Below, in pieces: positions 1 to 8,862 of a stretch of DNA of 64,000 nt (position 1 is the first letter of the stretch; each line of letters begins with the position of its first letter). Source of the DNA: Rhodopseudomonas pentothenatexigens (GTDB lineage: Bacteria > Pseudomonadota > Alphaproteobacteria > Rhizobiales > Xanthobacteraceae); contig NZ_UFQQ01000009.1 of assembly GCF_900218015.1 (NCBI RefSeq), positions 1 to 64,000 of the forward strand, read 5' to 3'. Made by a program: the position numbers and the translations under genes. The notes under the pieces are model-generated. The model had not been told where the DNA came from and ran no database searches. It worked only from the letters and a program-made list of their open reading frames with translations.

Positions 1-129
1 GCCGATGTGATGTCGCACAGCGCCCAGGTCGGCGGCAGCGTGGTGGTGACGCTCGACGCCGACAACAGCATCACGCTGGCCAACGTCCAGATGAGCTCGC
101 TGACCGCGGACGACTTCCGCTTCGTCTGA
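1..129 (+). CDS. 3' end of an RTX/type I-secreted protein (partial)
   Basis: Reading frame 1 is open from the window edge to a TGA at 127-129 and encodes the last 42 residues of a larger protein. The tail (SITLANVQMSSLTADDFRFV) is rich in small and hydroxylated residues and ends in an acidic-aromatic DDFRFV. That is the style of the uncleaved C-terminal secretion signal of RTX/haemolysin-type calcium-binding proteins exported by type I ABC systems. No calcium-binding nonapeptide is visible in the part present, so the family call rests on the tail alone. A strong hairpin follows the stop. The LapG-like protease on the opposite strand fits an adhesin, but that link is inferred. Confidence 0.55.
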   Translation, partial: ADVMSHSAQVGGSVVVTLDADNSITLANVQMSSLTADDFRFV

Positions 130-154
130 CGCGGCGGTTCGACACAAAACAAAG

Positions 155-178
155 GGGAGCGCCCGGCCGGGCGCTCCC
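155..178 (+). terminator. Hairpin terminator after the RTX-type gene
   Basis: This is a perfect 24-base palindrome (12-base arms starting GGGAGCGCCCGG), 26 bases after the stop codon and followed by a short T-containing stretch (TCCTTAGCCTTT). It lies between two genes facing each other, so it may stop transcription from both sides. Confidence 0.7.
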
Positions 179-245
179 TCCTTAGCCTTTCAGGTCTGAT
201 GTTCGGGCAGCAACGGGCCGCGCTACCGGCAGCGAGACGCGCGTA

Positions 246-905
246 TCAGCGCTGCGCCAGCACCGGCCCCGGCAACGCCTTGGGATCGACCAGCGACACC
301 CACAGGTTGGGATCGGACGCGCTTTGCCGCGACAGGAAGCGGTAGTCGGTCTCGTACCAGAACAGAATTTCCGGCGACTGATTGTCCAGGATGAACTCGC
401 CGCGGTCGGTGCGCACGGTCAGCACGGCGTGCAGGCTGCCGGTGAGCTTGGGGTCCTCGACCGTGGTGATCAGCAGTGCGCCGACCGGCCAGCCGGCCTG
501 CTCCAGCATCCGCCGCTTCAACAGCACGATGTCCTCGCAGTCGCCGCGGTCGAGCGGCATCGCCCAGCGCTCGGCCTTGCCGTAGCGATCGAGATCGCTG
601 GTCCACTTCACCCGATCGTTGACGAAGGCATTGATGGTAAAAAGCTGCTGAAGCAGGTCGGGCGTCAGCTTGACGTCCTGCTGCGGCTCCGGCGAGGCGC
701 GGCATTCCGCAGGATTCTCCGAGCAGAATTGCAGCCAGCCGCTCGGGGCTTTGGTCACGCTGCCGACCGAGGCGAAGATCACCGGTCGCGCCAGGAAGGC
801 CTGCGCCGGCACTGCCGTGATCAGCAGCGTCAGCACCGGCAGCAGCCGCGCCAGGGTCGAGACCATCGCCGTGCGAGGCCCGTTGGTCTTGTGAACTGTC
901 GCCAT
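246..905 (-). CDS. Transglutaminase-like cysteine peptidase (C93/LapG type)
   Basis: The product is a 219-residue periplasmic protein with a signal peptide (hydrophobic residues 18-36, cleavage near AQA/FLA). The catalytic triad of the bacterial transglutaminase-like cysteine proteinase family is visible: Cys123 in RGDCED, His159 in GSLHAV and Asp174 in FILDNQ. The frame is open to 1106, but ATG 905 is preferred because a GGGGGAA ribosome site lies just before it and the signal peptide follows. In the LapG branch this fold cleaves large surface adhesins and is restrained by a c-di-GMP receptor (LapD). The RTX-type tail at 1-129 could be such a target. No LapD gene is in the window. Confidence 0.8.
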   Translation of the reverse strand: MATVHKTNGPRTAMVSTLARLLPVLTLLITAVPAQAFLARPVIFASVGSVTKAPSGWLQFCSENPAECRASPEPQQDVKLTPDLLQQLFTINAFVNDRVKWTSDLDRYGKAERWAMPLDRGDCEDIVLLKRRMLEQAGWPVGALLITTVEDPKLTGSLHAVLTVRTDRGEFILDNQSPEILFWYETDYRFLSRQSASDPNLWVSLVDPKALPGPVLAQR

Positions 906-1115
906 AACATTCCCCCACATCCAACCGGGGGAAGTCTCGCAGCGAGAGTTCGAAATACCGCTAAGCCACTCGTTCAACTTGTATCGATCTGGCCGAAAGA
1001 GCCTGGGAAACCGGCTCGAGCGATACTTGATGGCCGGTACGGTATCATTTTTGTTATCGAGCGGCGAGTATCGTCCGCCCGCGTATGCGTTCACAGCCGA
1101 GATCATGTGGCCGTC

Positions 1116-1775
1116 ATGATGCAGGGTGAAAATGATGCGAATGCGGACTGCGCGCCGCCGCCACGATATGTCGCCGATCGGGGGCGGAACCCTGTTTTGA
1201 ACCGACGCTCCCTCTCACTGCCGACGGATGATGGACCGCGGATCGCGGCGGTGATCGCCCTCGGCGCCATCGGTGTCACCGCGAGCCTCGCCGCCGAGGC
1301 TGGGGTCGCCGGCTGGCTCGGCTCAGGCCTCGCCCTCACGATGCTCGGCATCGCGATCATCGATGCGCGCAGCTTCATCATTCCGAACTGGTTGAATGCT
1401 GTGGCGTTCGGGCTCGGCCTGATCGCGGCAGCGGTGACGGCCGCGACGGGTCAGCTCTGGCTGACGTGGTTGGAGGCGGGGGGGCGCGCGGTTGTGCTGG
1501 TGCTGCTGTTCGGGGCGCTCCGGGCGGGGTATTTCCGGCTGCGCGGCCGTCACGGCATCGGACTCGGCGACGTCAAGCTCGCCGCCGTGGCGGGCTGCTG
1601 GCTGGGGTGGAGCATGATCCCGGTCGCGATCGAGATCGCTGCGCTGTCCGCGCTGGCGGTACAGATGCTGCGCGGCCGGGTGCGGCCGACCACCCGGCTA
1701 CCGTTCGGCCTGTATCTGGCGCCGTCGATCTGGATCGGCTGGCTGCTGCAGGCGACGGTCTTTCGCGGCTGGTGA
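1116..1775 (+). CDS. Prepilin peptidase, single-domain A24 type
   Basis: This is a 219-residue integral membrane aspartic protease that would process the leader peptides of the type II pseudopilins encoded downstream. The two catalytic aspartates of family A24 are present: Asp83 in the IIDARSFIIPN motif and Asp152 in the GIGLGDVKLA motif, each beside membrane helices. It lacks the N-terminal zinc/methyltransferase domain of full PilD/GspO proteins, so it is CpaA-like in size. ATG 1116 (or 1119) is preferred; the frame is open much further upstream but that part is antisense to the C93 peptidase gene. Because it stands beside the gsp genes it is the likely pseudopilin peptidase, though a Flp/Tad role cannot be excluded. 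Confidence 0.85.
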   Translation: MMQGENDANADCAPPPRYVADRGRNPVLNRRSLSLPTDDGPRIAAVIALGAIGVTASLAAEAGVAGWLGSGLALTMLGIAIIDARSFIIPNWLNAVAFGLGLIAAAVTAATGQLWLTWLEAGGRAVVLVLLFGALRAGYFRLRGRHGIGLGDVKLAAVAGCWLGWSMIPVAIEIAALSALAVQMLRGRVRPTTRLPFGLYLAPSIWIGWLLQATVFRGW

Positions 1776-1793
1776 ATGCCCACCCCGCGCAGA

Positions 1794-2285
1794 TCAGCGG
1801 CGCGGCGCCGCCGCCCAATCCAGCGCCTGCCATTGACCCTCGGCGATCTGCCGGCGGTTCATCTTCGAGGCCACCGCGTCGCGCAACCGCAGGTATTTGT
1901 CGCGCAGCGGTTTCGGCGCGCTGGCTGCGGCCAGATTGAGCCATTTGTAGGCGGCGACCTCGTCGAGCGGAACGCCGTGGCCCTTGTCGTACATCAGGCC
2001 GAGCAGATACTGCGCCGTGCTGTCGCCCTGTTCGGCGGAAAGCCGATACCAGTAGGCGGCGGCGTCATAGGCCTGCGTGACGCCCTGGCCGGTGGCATAC
2101 ATGAAACCCAGCATCGCCTGCGCCCGCCGGTCGCCGCGTTCGGCGAGCGGCGGCAGCAGCGCCGCCGCCCGGACATAGTCGCCGCGCCGGAAGGCGGCGT
2201 GCGCCGCCGGATCGGCCGCAGCCGGAGCGGTCGCGGTCAGGATCAGCAGGGATGCGGCGAAGGCGATCGGCAGCGGTCCGGGCAT
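1794..2285 (-). CDS. Exported Sel1-repeat protein
   Basis: The 163-residue product has a signal peptide (cleavage near AAA/DPA at about residue 24) and two to three Sel1-type TPR repeats. Examples are AQAMLGFMYATGQGV followed by DAAAYWYRLSAEQGD, and AQYLLGLMYDKGHGV followed by EVAAYKWLNLAAA. Such repeats form helical scaffolds for protein contacts. It lies just downstream of gspD on the same strand (39 bases), so it may be transcribed with the secretin and act as a periplasmic accessory factor. That role is inferred from position; the sequence itself only supports a scaffold. Confidence 0.75.
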   Translation of the reverse strand: MPGPLPIAFAASLLILTATAPAAADPAAHAAFRRGDYVRAAALLPPLAERGDRRAQAMLGFMYATGQGVTQAYDAAAYWYRLSAEQGDSTAQYLLGLMYDKGHGVPLDEVAAYKWLNLAAASAPKPLRDKYLRLRDAVASKMNRRQIAEGQWQALDWAAAPRR

Positions 2286-2324
2286 GGGTCACTCGCTCCT
2301 CGCGGCCATCACGGAAAGGTTGCC

Positions 2325-4730
2325 TCAGCGGTATCGCGGCGGCGCCGTCTGCCGCGTTCCGACGGCGCCGATCGTGCCGCGCAGTTTGGTCCGCAGTTCC
2401 TCGGCGACGAAGTGCGCGTCGGCGCCGTCGCGAATGATCTGCGGCCGGATGAAGATGATCAGCTCGGTGCGCTTGACGCTGATGTCGGTCTGCGCGAACA
2501 CGTCGCCCACCCCCGGGATCTGGTCGAGGCCGGGAATGCCGTTGCGGTTGCGATTCTGAGTGTCGCTGATCAGCCCGGCCAGCAGAACGGTCTGGCCGCT
2601 CGCGACCGCGACCGAACTCTGCACCTTCCGGGTCGACACCGTCGGCGTCAGCGAATTCGTCGAGGTCGAGGATGACGACGACGAGGTCGACGAACCGCCG
2701 ACCGGATTGCTGATCTCCTGCTCGATATCCAGCCGCACGTTGCCGTTGGCGTTGATCCGCGGCATCACCCGCAACATGATTCCGGTGCTGCGATAGTCGG
2801 TGGTATTGGCGATGGTGTTGCTGCCGGTGAGCACGGTGGCGCTGCCGGTCTGGATCGGGATTTCGTCTCCGACCTGCAGGGTGGCGACCTGATTGTCGAT
2901 CACCACCAGCGACGGATTGGACAGCACCTTGACGTCGGTCACCGCGTGCAGCGCGCTCAGAATCGCAGTGGGAGTGGTCGACGAGCCGGCCAGGAAGTTG
3001 AAGCCGGGAATCGCCCGGCTGAGCACCACGTCGCCGGCGGCGCTGATGAGCGAACTGGCCGCCGAATTCGAAACCGACCCGATGTTCGGCTTCAGTCCGA
3101 GATTCTTGCTCGTCAGATAGGCCTGCACGCCGTACTGCAACTGATCGGTGAGAGTGACCTCAGCGATCGTGGCGTCGATCGCCACCTGGAGCTGCGGGTG
3201 GTCGATCTGCCGGATGGTGCGCTCGATGATGCTGTACTGTTCCTGGCTGGCGTAAATCAGCAGCGAGTTGTTGACCGTGTCGGGCGTGATCCGGACGCCT
3301 TCCATCAGTCCGGCGGCGCCAGCGCGCGTGCCGCTCGTGCCGGCGCCGGCCCGGTCGAACAGACCGCCGCCGCGGTCGAGCAGGCTGGCTGCCTGTGGGG
3401 CCGCGGCGCCAGGTGCGGACGACGCGGTGCCGCCGGTGCGGGCGCCGGAAGCGGCGCCGGCCGAACCCGGCTGCGTCACCGACAGCCGGCTCAGCGCAGA
3501 GCCGCTCTTGCTCGAACTCGAACTCGAGGCGAAGCCGGAGCCCGGCGCGATCTGGCTGGCGGCGCTGTCGGCCGCCGATGTCCCACCGGCACCGCCGCCG
3601 CCGCCGAACAGGTCGTTCAGCACGCGCGCGATCTGTCGGGCGTCGCCGTATTTGATGCGGTAGACGTGGATTCCGGTCCGCCCCGTATCTGCGGTGTCGA
3701 GGCGCTGGATCCAGGTTTCGACCTGGCGCAGCAGCGATGTCTTGCGAGTGACGGCAAGGATCGCGTTCATCCGGCTGATGGTCTGAAACTTGACGGCGTC
3801 CTGCGCGATGCCGCCTTCGCCTGAATCGATGATCTTCTCGATCTCGGCGATGATCGGCTCTGGATTGCTGTTCTGAACCGGAAAGATTCCGACCGCTTGG
3901 CCACGCATCCAGTCGGCGTCGAAACTGGTCACCAGATCGACCGCGTTGCGGCGCTCGCTACCGGTGCCCTGCACCAGGATCAGGTTTCGGACCGGATCGG
4001 CCCGGACCATTCCGGGCTTGGTGCCGAAGCTGTCGACCAGCTTCATCAGCGTTTGCGCGGAGACGTGTTGAAGCGGCACGACCGAGAGGCCGTAGCCGGG
4101 CTGGGTGCGTTCGGCGTAGTCCGCCGGGCCCGATCCTGCAGCGTCGCCCTGCGGCATCAGGCGGTAGGCCAGATTGTCCCGCACCAGCGCGATCCCTACT
4201 ACCCGCAGAGCGTTCTCCAGAGCGAACAGGATGTCGGCTTTGGGCACCGGCCGGCCGGACGAGAGGCTGATATTGCCCTGCACCCGGGCGTCGATCACAT
4301 AGCCGACACCGAGAATGTCGCCGAGCACCACCTTGGCGACCGACGCCACCGGCGTATTCTCGAAGTTCAGTTCGTAGACATCGCCGCCGGCCGACCGAGC
4401 GTCAGCAGGGGGCGACGCCGCGGCCGCTTTGGTACCCTCCGAGGTTTCGGCCGGGTAGATGATCGGCTGGCTTCGGCGCCCGGTCGACACTTCGGCCTGC
4501 CGGACCTGGGTCGGATAGCGCGGCAGCAGGTCGATCGACCGCACCTTGTCGAAGACGTCCGGCTCTCGGTTGTCCAGAGGTTCGGTGGTGTTGCAGGCCG
4601 CCAGCAGCCCGCCCAGCAGCGCGAACGGGAGCAACAGTCCGATCCTGCCTAACACCGGGCCCACGATGTGCCTCACTCGAACGACGCCCGCGCCGCATAT
4701 CGTGCGGCGGTGGGACCCTGCGAGACTCAT
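2325..4730 (-). CDS. gspD: Type II secretion secretin GspD (lipoprotein)
   Basis: This is the outer-membrane secretin of the T2SS, about 801 residues from ATG 4730. The N-terminus has a lipobox (LLAAC followed by NTTE), so the protein carries its own lipid anchor. Then follow an N0 domain (VYELNFENTPVASVAKVVLG), N1-N3 repeats, a long Gly/Ser-rich insert (GGGGGAGG through a run of Ser) and the secretin core (NPSLVVIDNQVATLQVGDEI; GQTVLLAGLISD; GIPGLDQIPGVGDVF; ELIIFIRPQII). The frame extends to 4934, but the extension has no signal-like sequence. Unlike enterobacterial T2SS, gspD is divergent from gspE and not in its operon. A second Ser-rich stretch sits inside the secretin domain. Confidence 0.93.
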   Translation of the reverse strand: MSLAGSHRRTICGAGVVRVRHIVGPVLGRIGLLLPFALLGGLLAACNTTEPLDNREPDVFDKVRSIDLLPRYPTQVRQAEVSTGRRSQPIIYPAETSEGTKAAAASPPADARSAGGDVYELNFENTPVASVAKVVLGDILGVGYVIDARVQGNISLSSGRPVPKADILFALENALRVVGIALVRDNLAYRLMPQGDAAGSGPADYAERTQPGYGLSVVPLQHVSAQTLMKLVDSFGTKPGMVRADPVRNLILVQGTGSERRNAVDLVTSFDADWMRGQAVGIFPVQNSNPEPIIAEIEKIIDSGEGGIAQDAVKFQTISRMNAILAVTRKTSLLRQVETWIQRLDTADTGRTGIHVYRIKYGDARQIARVLNDLFGGGGGAGGTSAADSAASQIAPGSGFASSSSSSKSGSALSRLSVTQPGSAGAASGARTGGTASSAPGAAAPQAASLLDRGGGLFDRAGAGTSGTRAGAAGLMEGVRITPDTVNNSLLIYASQEQYSIIERTIRQIDHPQLQVAIDATIAEVTLTDQLQYGVQAYLTSKNLGLKPNIGSVSNSAASSLISAAGDVVLSRAIPGFNFLAGSSTTPTAILSALHAVTDVKVLSNPSLVVIDNQVATLQVGDEIPIQTGSATVLTGSNTIANTTDYRSTGIMLRVMPRINANGNVRLDIEQEISNPVGGSSTSSSSSSTSTNSLTPTVSTRKVQSSVAVASGQTVLLAGLISDTQNRNRNGIPGLDQIPGVGDVFAQTDISVKRTELIIFIRPQIIRDGADAHFVAEELRTKLRGTIGAVGTRQTAPPRYR

Positions 4731-5017
4731 AGAGCCGCTGTGTGACAGCAATGTGTGATATGATGCGAGCCGCCTCGACAGTAACGTTGTCCATGATAGT
4801 CCGTGCGGCGGGCGACAAGTGGCTTGTCGACGCGGCCAACGGCAGCGGCCCCGGTGCCAGAGGAGCGGATCCTTGGTGCCGCGTTGCCGCGCAATATCAT
4901 CATGCGCGACGTGGATTGCGACAAAATGGTACACGTCACATTACTTATAGCAAAGGCAGCGTAAAACGCCGGTTCGTTCACGCCGCCGGCTCGGCGCGCG
5001 ATCCATGGTAGATTTCG
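4731..5017. promoter_or_regulatory. Divergent gspD/gspE promoter region
   Basis: This 287-base region separates the divergently transcribed secretin and gspE operons and is locally AT-rich around 4740-4800 and 4905-4955. It holds GTAACGTTGTC (4781-4791), a 10/11 match to the motif in front of the giant exoprotein gene, and TCACAT at 4936-4941. No open frame here looks coding. Confidence 0.55.
4781..4791. promoter_or_regulatory. GATAACGTTATC-type motif (T2SS promoter)
   Basis: The sequence GTAACGTTGTC matches the copy at 13288-13298 at 10 of 11 positions. It is centred on the palindrome AACGTT and lies between gspD and gspE. Confidence 0.4.
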
Positions 5018-6706
5018 ATGAGTACGCCGTCCGCTCACGCGTTTGCCGCACATCTCCGCCTGAAGGCGGGGTTGCCGGCAGGGCGTGACGATCCCGAGGC
5101 CGGCCAGGCGGAGCCGCTCGCGACAATTCCCGGCCTGCGCGAGCTGTGGGAGGCGAGCGAGCTGTCGGCAGGGGAATTCGCCGACGAGGTGGCGCGGTTC
5201 TACGGCATCGGCCGCGTCGCCTTGCCCGACCTGCTCGCCGCACCGCCCCTGGTGCAACGGTTCTCGCGGCGCTTTCTCCGCGAGATGTCGGTGTTTCCGT
5301 TCGAACTGCCGGACGGCTCCGCCGCCGTCGCTCTGGCCGATCCCAGCGACAGCGCTTCGCTGCACGCGACCGTGCTGGTGCTCGGCGATGCGGTCACGCC
5401 ACTGGTGGCGTCTTTCGAGGACATCGGTACTGCGCTGGACCGGCGTCTGGGCGAGGACCAGCCAGCCGCCGACACGCCGGCCGCGACCATCGCGGCGCAC
5501 GACGACGACATCGACAATCTGCGCGACCTCGCCAGCGGTGCGCCGGTGGTCAGGGCGGTCAACGATCTGTTCGAGACCGCGGTCGAGTTGCGTGCCAGCG
5601 ACATCCATATCGAGCCGGCGCGGAACTCACTGGTGGTGCGGATGCGGATCGACGGTCTGCTGCGGCCGGTGCAGAGTTTGTCCGGTGCTCCGCCGCAGGC
5701 CGTGATCTCGCGCATCAAGATTCTGGCAGGCCTGAACATCGCGGAGCGCAGGCTGCCGCAGGACGGCGCAGCGCGGATCCGGTCGGCGCGGTCGGAGATC
5801 GATATGCGCGTCGCGATCATGCCGACCCAGCATGGCGAATCCGCCGTGATCCGTCTGCTGCCCAAAGATCGCGGCCTGCTCTCGATCGAAAAGCTCGGCT
5901 TCCTGGCGCACGACGAGGCGAAACTGCGGCGCCTGTTGACGCTGCCACACGGCATGATCGTGGTGACCGGCCCGACCGGAAGCGGCAAGACCACCACGCT
6001 GGCGACCGTCCTGTCGCTCCTCAATGAGCCGACCCGCAAGATCCTGACCATCGAGGATCCGGTCGAATACGAGATCCCGGGAATCTGCCAGTCGCAGGCC
6101 AAACCGTCGATCGGTTTGACTTTCGCCACTGCGCTACGCGCTTTCGTCCGCCAGGACCCGGACGTCATCATGGTCGGCGAAGTACGTGACGCGGAAACCG
6201 CCCATATCGCCGTCCATGCCGCGCTGACAGGCCATCTGGTGCTGACGACGCTGCACACCGAAACGGCCGCGGCCGCAGTGCCTCGACTGCTCGATCTCGG
6301 CATCGAGGCGTTCCTGCTGCGGTCCACGCTGCGCGGCGTCGTCGCTCAGCGGCTGGTGCGGCAGCTCTGCGACCGCTGCAAATCGTCGCGGCCGCTCACC
6401 CGAGCCGATCTCGATGCCGATCCCCGCTACGAGGCGGTCGGGCTGGCAGCCGGCGAGACCATCTTCGAGCCGGTCGGATGCGAGCGTTGCGGCGGCACCG
6501 GCTATCGCGGACGCAACGGCGTGTTCGAGATCCTGGAGATCGACGAGGAGGTCCGCCACCTGGTCGATTCCGAAGCGGACTGGGCGTCGATCGACAAGGT
6601 CGCCATCCGCAACGGAATGACGACGATGATCGATGACGGGCTCGCCAAGTGCAGAGCCGGCATCACCTCCGCGGCGGAAATCCTGCGGGTCACCACTGTC
6701 AGGTAG
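5018..6706 (+). CDS. gspE: Type II secretion ATPase GspE
   Basis: This is the cytoplasmic ATPase that powers pseudopilus assembly; 562 residues, normal for the family. Visible features are an N-terminal MshEN/N1E-type region, Walker A GPTGSGKTTT (about residues 317-326), the Asp box around TIEDPVEYEI, Walker B DPDVIMVGEVRDAETA and the His-box TGHLVLTTLHTETA. Near the C-terminus is a tetracysteine zinc site, CDRC (about 450) and CERCGGTGYRGR (about 488), typical of GspE. It is the first gene of the gspEFGHIJKLM-N operon, and gspF begins 3 bases after its stop. Confidence 0.96.
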   Translation: MSTPSAHAFAAHLRLKAGLPAGRDDPEAGQAEPLATIPGLRELWEASELSAGEFADEVARFYGIGRVALPDLLAAPPLVQRFSRRFLREMSVFPFELPDGSAAVALADPSDSASLHATVLVLGDAVTPLVASFEDIGTALDRRLGEDQPAADTPAATIAAHDDDIDNLRDLASGAPVVRAVNDLFETAVELRASDIHIEPARNSLVVRMRIDGLLRPVQSLSGAPPQAVISRIKILAGLNIAERRLPQDGAARIRSARSEIDMRVAIMPTQHGESAVIRLLPKDRGLLSIEKLGFLAHDEAKLRRLLTLPHGMIVVTGPTGSGKTTTLATVLSLLNEPTRKILTIEDPVEYEIPGICQSQAKPSIGLTFATALRAFVRQDPDVIMVGEVRDAETAHIAVHAALTGHLVLTTLHTETAAAAVPRLLDLGIEAFLLRSTLRGVVAQRLVRQLCDRCKSSRPLTRADLDADPRYEAVGLAAGETIFEPVGCERCGGTGYRGRNGVFEILEIDEEVRHLVDSEADWASIDKVAIRNGMTTMIDDGLAKCRAGITSAAEILRVTTVR

Positions 6707-6709
6707 CGC

Positions 6710-7921
6710 ATGACCAACTTCCGCTATCGGGCACTGACCGCCAAGGGGGACGTCGTCTCCGGATCGATTGCCGCCGCCAGCACGGCCGATGTGCTGCAGC
6801 GCATCGAATATCTCGGGCTGGTCGCCATTGATGCCAGTCCGGAGACGACGAAACAGGGCGTTTCGCTGTCGCTGGGGGCGCTGTCCGGTCCGCGCCCGGA
6901 AGACGTCACCGTCTTCACCCGCGACCTCGCCTTGCTGATGAAGGCGGGCGCGCGCCTCAACGACGCCCTCGAACTGCTGGCCAGCGACATGGACGTCGGG
7001 CGGCTCCGCCCCGTGGTGCTCAAGATCCGAACCGCAATCCTGTCCGGCGAGAGCTTCGCCGATGCGCTCGGCCGGCATGCGCCGCTGTTTCCTCCGATGT
7101 ACCTCGCCTTGATCAAGGTCGGCGAGATGTCCGGCACGCTCGACCACATTCTCGAGACGCTCGGTAACGAGCGCGGCCGCGCCGAAGCGATGCGGCGAAA
7201 GGTGACGGACGCGTTGCAGTATCCCGCCTTCGTGCTGCTGGCGGCGGTCGGCGTGCTCGGGTTTTTCGTCACCTTCGTGCTGCCGCAGTTCTCCGCGGTT
7301 CTGCGCGACTTCAACGCAAAGACCGATCCGATCATCGAGGTCTTCATGGCGCTGTCGGATCTGCTGCGCGACCATGGCGTCGAGGTCGGTTCGGCAGTGC
7401 TGGCCGCCGCGCTCGGCGGATGGCTGCTGTGGCGGCAGCCGGGCGTGAGGGCCGCCACCATCGTACAGCTGGCGCGGCTTCCGCTGGTGTCGTCGGTCGT
7501 CGAGTTTCACCGCACCGCATTGTTCTGCCGCAACCTCGGCATTCTGCTGGGCAGCGGCGTCAATCTGACGGCGACCCTCCGTATCCTCGTCGACATCATG
7601 GCGGTGACCGGAAATCTCCCGGTCTGGACCGCGATGGCGGACCGGGTCCGGCACGGCGGCAAGCTGTCGGATGCGCTGGCCAAGGCCGCGGTGCTGCCCG
7701 GTGTCGCGGTGCGGATGCTGCGGCTCGGCGAGGAGACCGGGCAGCTTCCTGTGCTGTCGGCGCGGGTCGCGGACTTCTACGAAGTGAAACTGCAACGTCA
7801 GCTCGATCGCATCGTCGGCGTGATCGGCCCCGCCGCGATCGTCACGATCAGCGTGGTGGTCGGCGGTCTGATCGTGTCGGTGATGACCGCGCTGCTGTCC
7901 GTCACGCAGGTGGTGGGCTGA
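6710..7921 (+). CDS. gspF: Type II secretion inner-membrane platform protein GspF
   Basis: The product is 403 residues with two T2SSF domains (about 70-190 and 270-395), each followed by long hydrophobic helices (ALQYPAFVLLAAVGVLGFFV; IGPAAIVTISVVVGGLIVSV). The glycine-containing signatures KVGEMSGTL and RLGEETGQL, diagnostic for GspF/PilC proteins, are present in the two halves. It would form the platform that GspE turns or pushes to extend the pseudopilus. Confidence 0.95.
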   Translation: MTNFRYRALTAKGDVVSGSIAAASTADVLQRIEYLGLVAIDASPETTKQGVSLSLGALSGPRPEDVTVFTRDLALLMKAGARLNDALELLASDMDVGRLRPVVLKIRTAILSGESFADALGRHAPLFPPMYLALIKVGEMSGTLDHILETLGNERGRAEAMRRKVTDALQYPAFVLLAAVGVLGFFVTFVLPQFSAVLRDFNAKTDPIIEVFMALSDLLRDHGVEVGSAVLAAALGGWLLWRQPGVRAATIVQLARLPLVSSVVEFHRTALFCRNLGILLGSGVNLTATLRILVDIMAVTGNLPVWTAMADRVRHGGKLSDALAKAAVLPGVAVRMLRLGEETGQLPVLSARVADFYEVKLQRQLDRIVGVIGPAAIVTISVVVGGLIVSVMTALLSVTQVVG

Positions 7922-7937
7922 GACAATGGAGGCGCCG

Positions 7938-8408
7938 ATGAAGATGATCCGGAAACAACAGCAAAGCCGACGCGCGGCCGTCCGCCTCGCGCGGGACGGG
8001 GAAGCCGGATTCACGCTGGTGGAGATGCTGGTGGTCATCACCATCATCGGCATGATCATGGCGCTCGTCGGGCCGAGGGTGCTGAACTATCTGACGGAGT
8101 CCCGCGTCAAGGCCGCCAAGATCCAGATCCAGAGCTTCTCCAGCGCGCTCGATCTGTTCTACCTCGACGCCGGCCGCTATCCGACCTCCGCCGAAGGATT
8201 GTCGGCGCTGGTGCAGCGGGTCAGCGGCGTGTCCGCGTGGAACGGGCCGTACATCAAGGGAAACACCATTCCCAACGATCCCTGGGGCAACGCCTATGTG
8301 TACCGACAGCCGGGAGAGCACGGTCCCTACGATATCCGCTCGTTCGGTTCCGACGGGCAGGAGGGCGGGACCGGAACGGCCGCCGATCTCGCCTCCGCCC
8401 AGGACTGA
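7938..8408 (+). CDS. gspG: Major pseudopilin GspG
   Basis: The prepilin motif EAG/FTLVEMLVVITIIGMI has the cleavage glycine directly before Phe, and the conserved Glu at +5 is present. The globular part carries GspG hallmarks: DLFYLDAGRYPTSAEGL and the calcium-loop region NDPWGNAYVYRQPGEHGPYDIRSFGSDGQEGG. It forms the pseudopilus shaft. ATG 7938 is preferred over the in-frame ATG at 7926 because GGAGG sits 5 bases before it. A 24-residue leader results, which is long and basic. Confidence 0.95.
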   Translation: MKMIRKQQQSRRAAVRLARDGEAGFTLVEMLVVITIIGMIMALVGPRVLNYLTESRVKAAKIQIQSFSSALDLFYLDAGRYPTSAEGLSALVQRVSGVSAWNGPYIKGNTIPNDPWGNAYVYRQPGEHGPYDIRSFGSDGQEGGTGTAADLASAQD

Positions 8409-8862
8409 GCGCGACGGCGGGGAGGCGGGATTCACACTGCTCGAGATCGTCTGCGTGCTCGCGATCGTGGGATTGCTCGCCGCGATCGTGCTGCCTCGCG
8501 TTCCGGTGTCGACGTCGCGGGCACGGCTGGAGGCTTATGCGGTGGAGATCGCAACGTTGCTGAAGGCGGATCGCAACGCCGCCATCATGAGGCAAGGAAC
8601 GGTGGCCGCGGAGGTCGACGCGCCGTCGCGAACGGTGAGCTCCGGCGCCAGCGATCGGGTGATACGCGTTCCGGACGACGTGACGATGGAGGCGCTGCTG
8701 CCGCGACAATGCAACGGACGGCTGGCGCTGTCGGCGATCAGCTTCTTCGCCACCGGCATGTCGTGCGGCGGGGCGATCCGTTTGATGCACCCGAGCGGCG
8801 GGTTCGAAGTGCGGGTCAATTGGCTGACCGGAGGGATCGACATTGTCGGGCGCAGCCTCTGA
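8296..8862 (+). CDS. gspH: Minor pseudopilin GspH
   Basis: The prepilin signature EAG/FTLLEIVCVLAIVGLLAAIVLPRV begins at residue 46 (Glu at +5), followed by a 140-residue globular domain of GspH/FimT type with three cysteines. GspH sits at the tip of the pseudopilus. The start is a problem: the only ATG/GTG/TTG in frame before the motif is ATG 8296, which overlaps gspG by 113 bases and gives a 45-residue leader. Translation may instead begin at an unrecognised codon just after the gspG stop at 8408. The gene overlaps gspI by 20 bases. Confidence 0.85.
   Translation: MCTDSRESTVPTISARSVPTGRRAGPERPPISPPPRTERDGGEAGFTLLEIVCVLAIVGLLAAIVLPRVPVSTSRARLEAYAVEIATLLKADRNAAIMRQGTVAAEVDAPSRTVSSGASDRVIRVPDDVTMEALLPRQCNGRLALSAISFFATGMSCGGAIRLMHPSGGFEVRVNWLTGGIDIVGRSL

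Noticed and set aside
324..1115. Upstream part of the long + strand frame containing the prepilin peptidase
   Set aside because: It is antisense to the C93 peptidase gene and has no membrane or peptidase features; the real start is near 1116.
6134..8059. A 641-codon minus-strand frame across gspE-gspG
   Set aside because: His/Arg/Asp-rich shadow of well-identified gsp genes, no ribosome site or domain.
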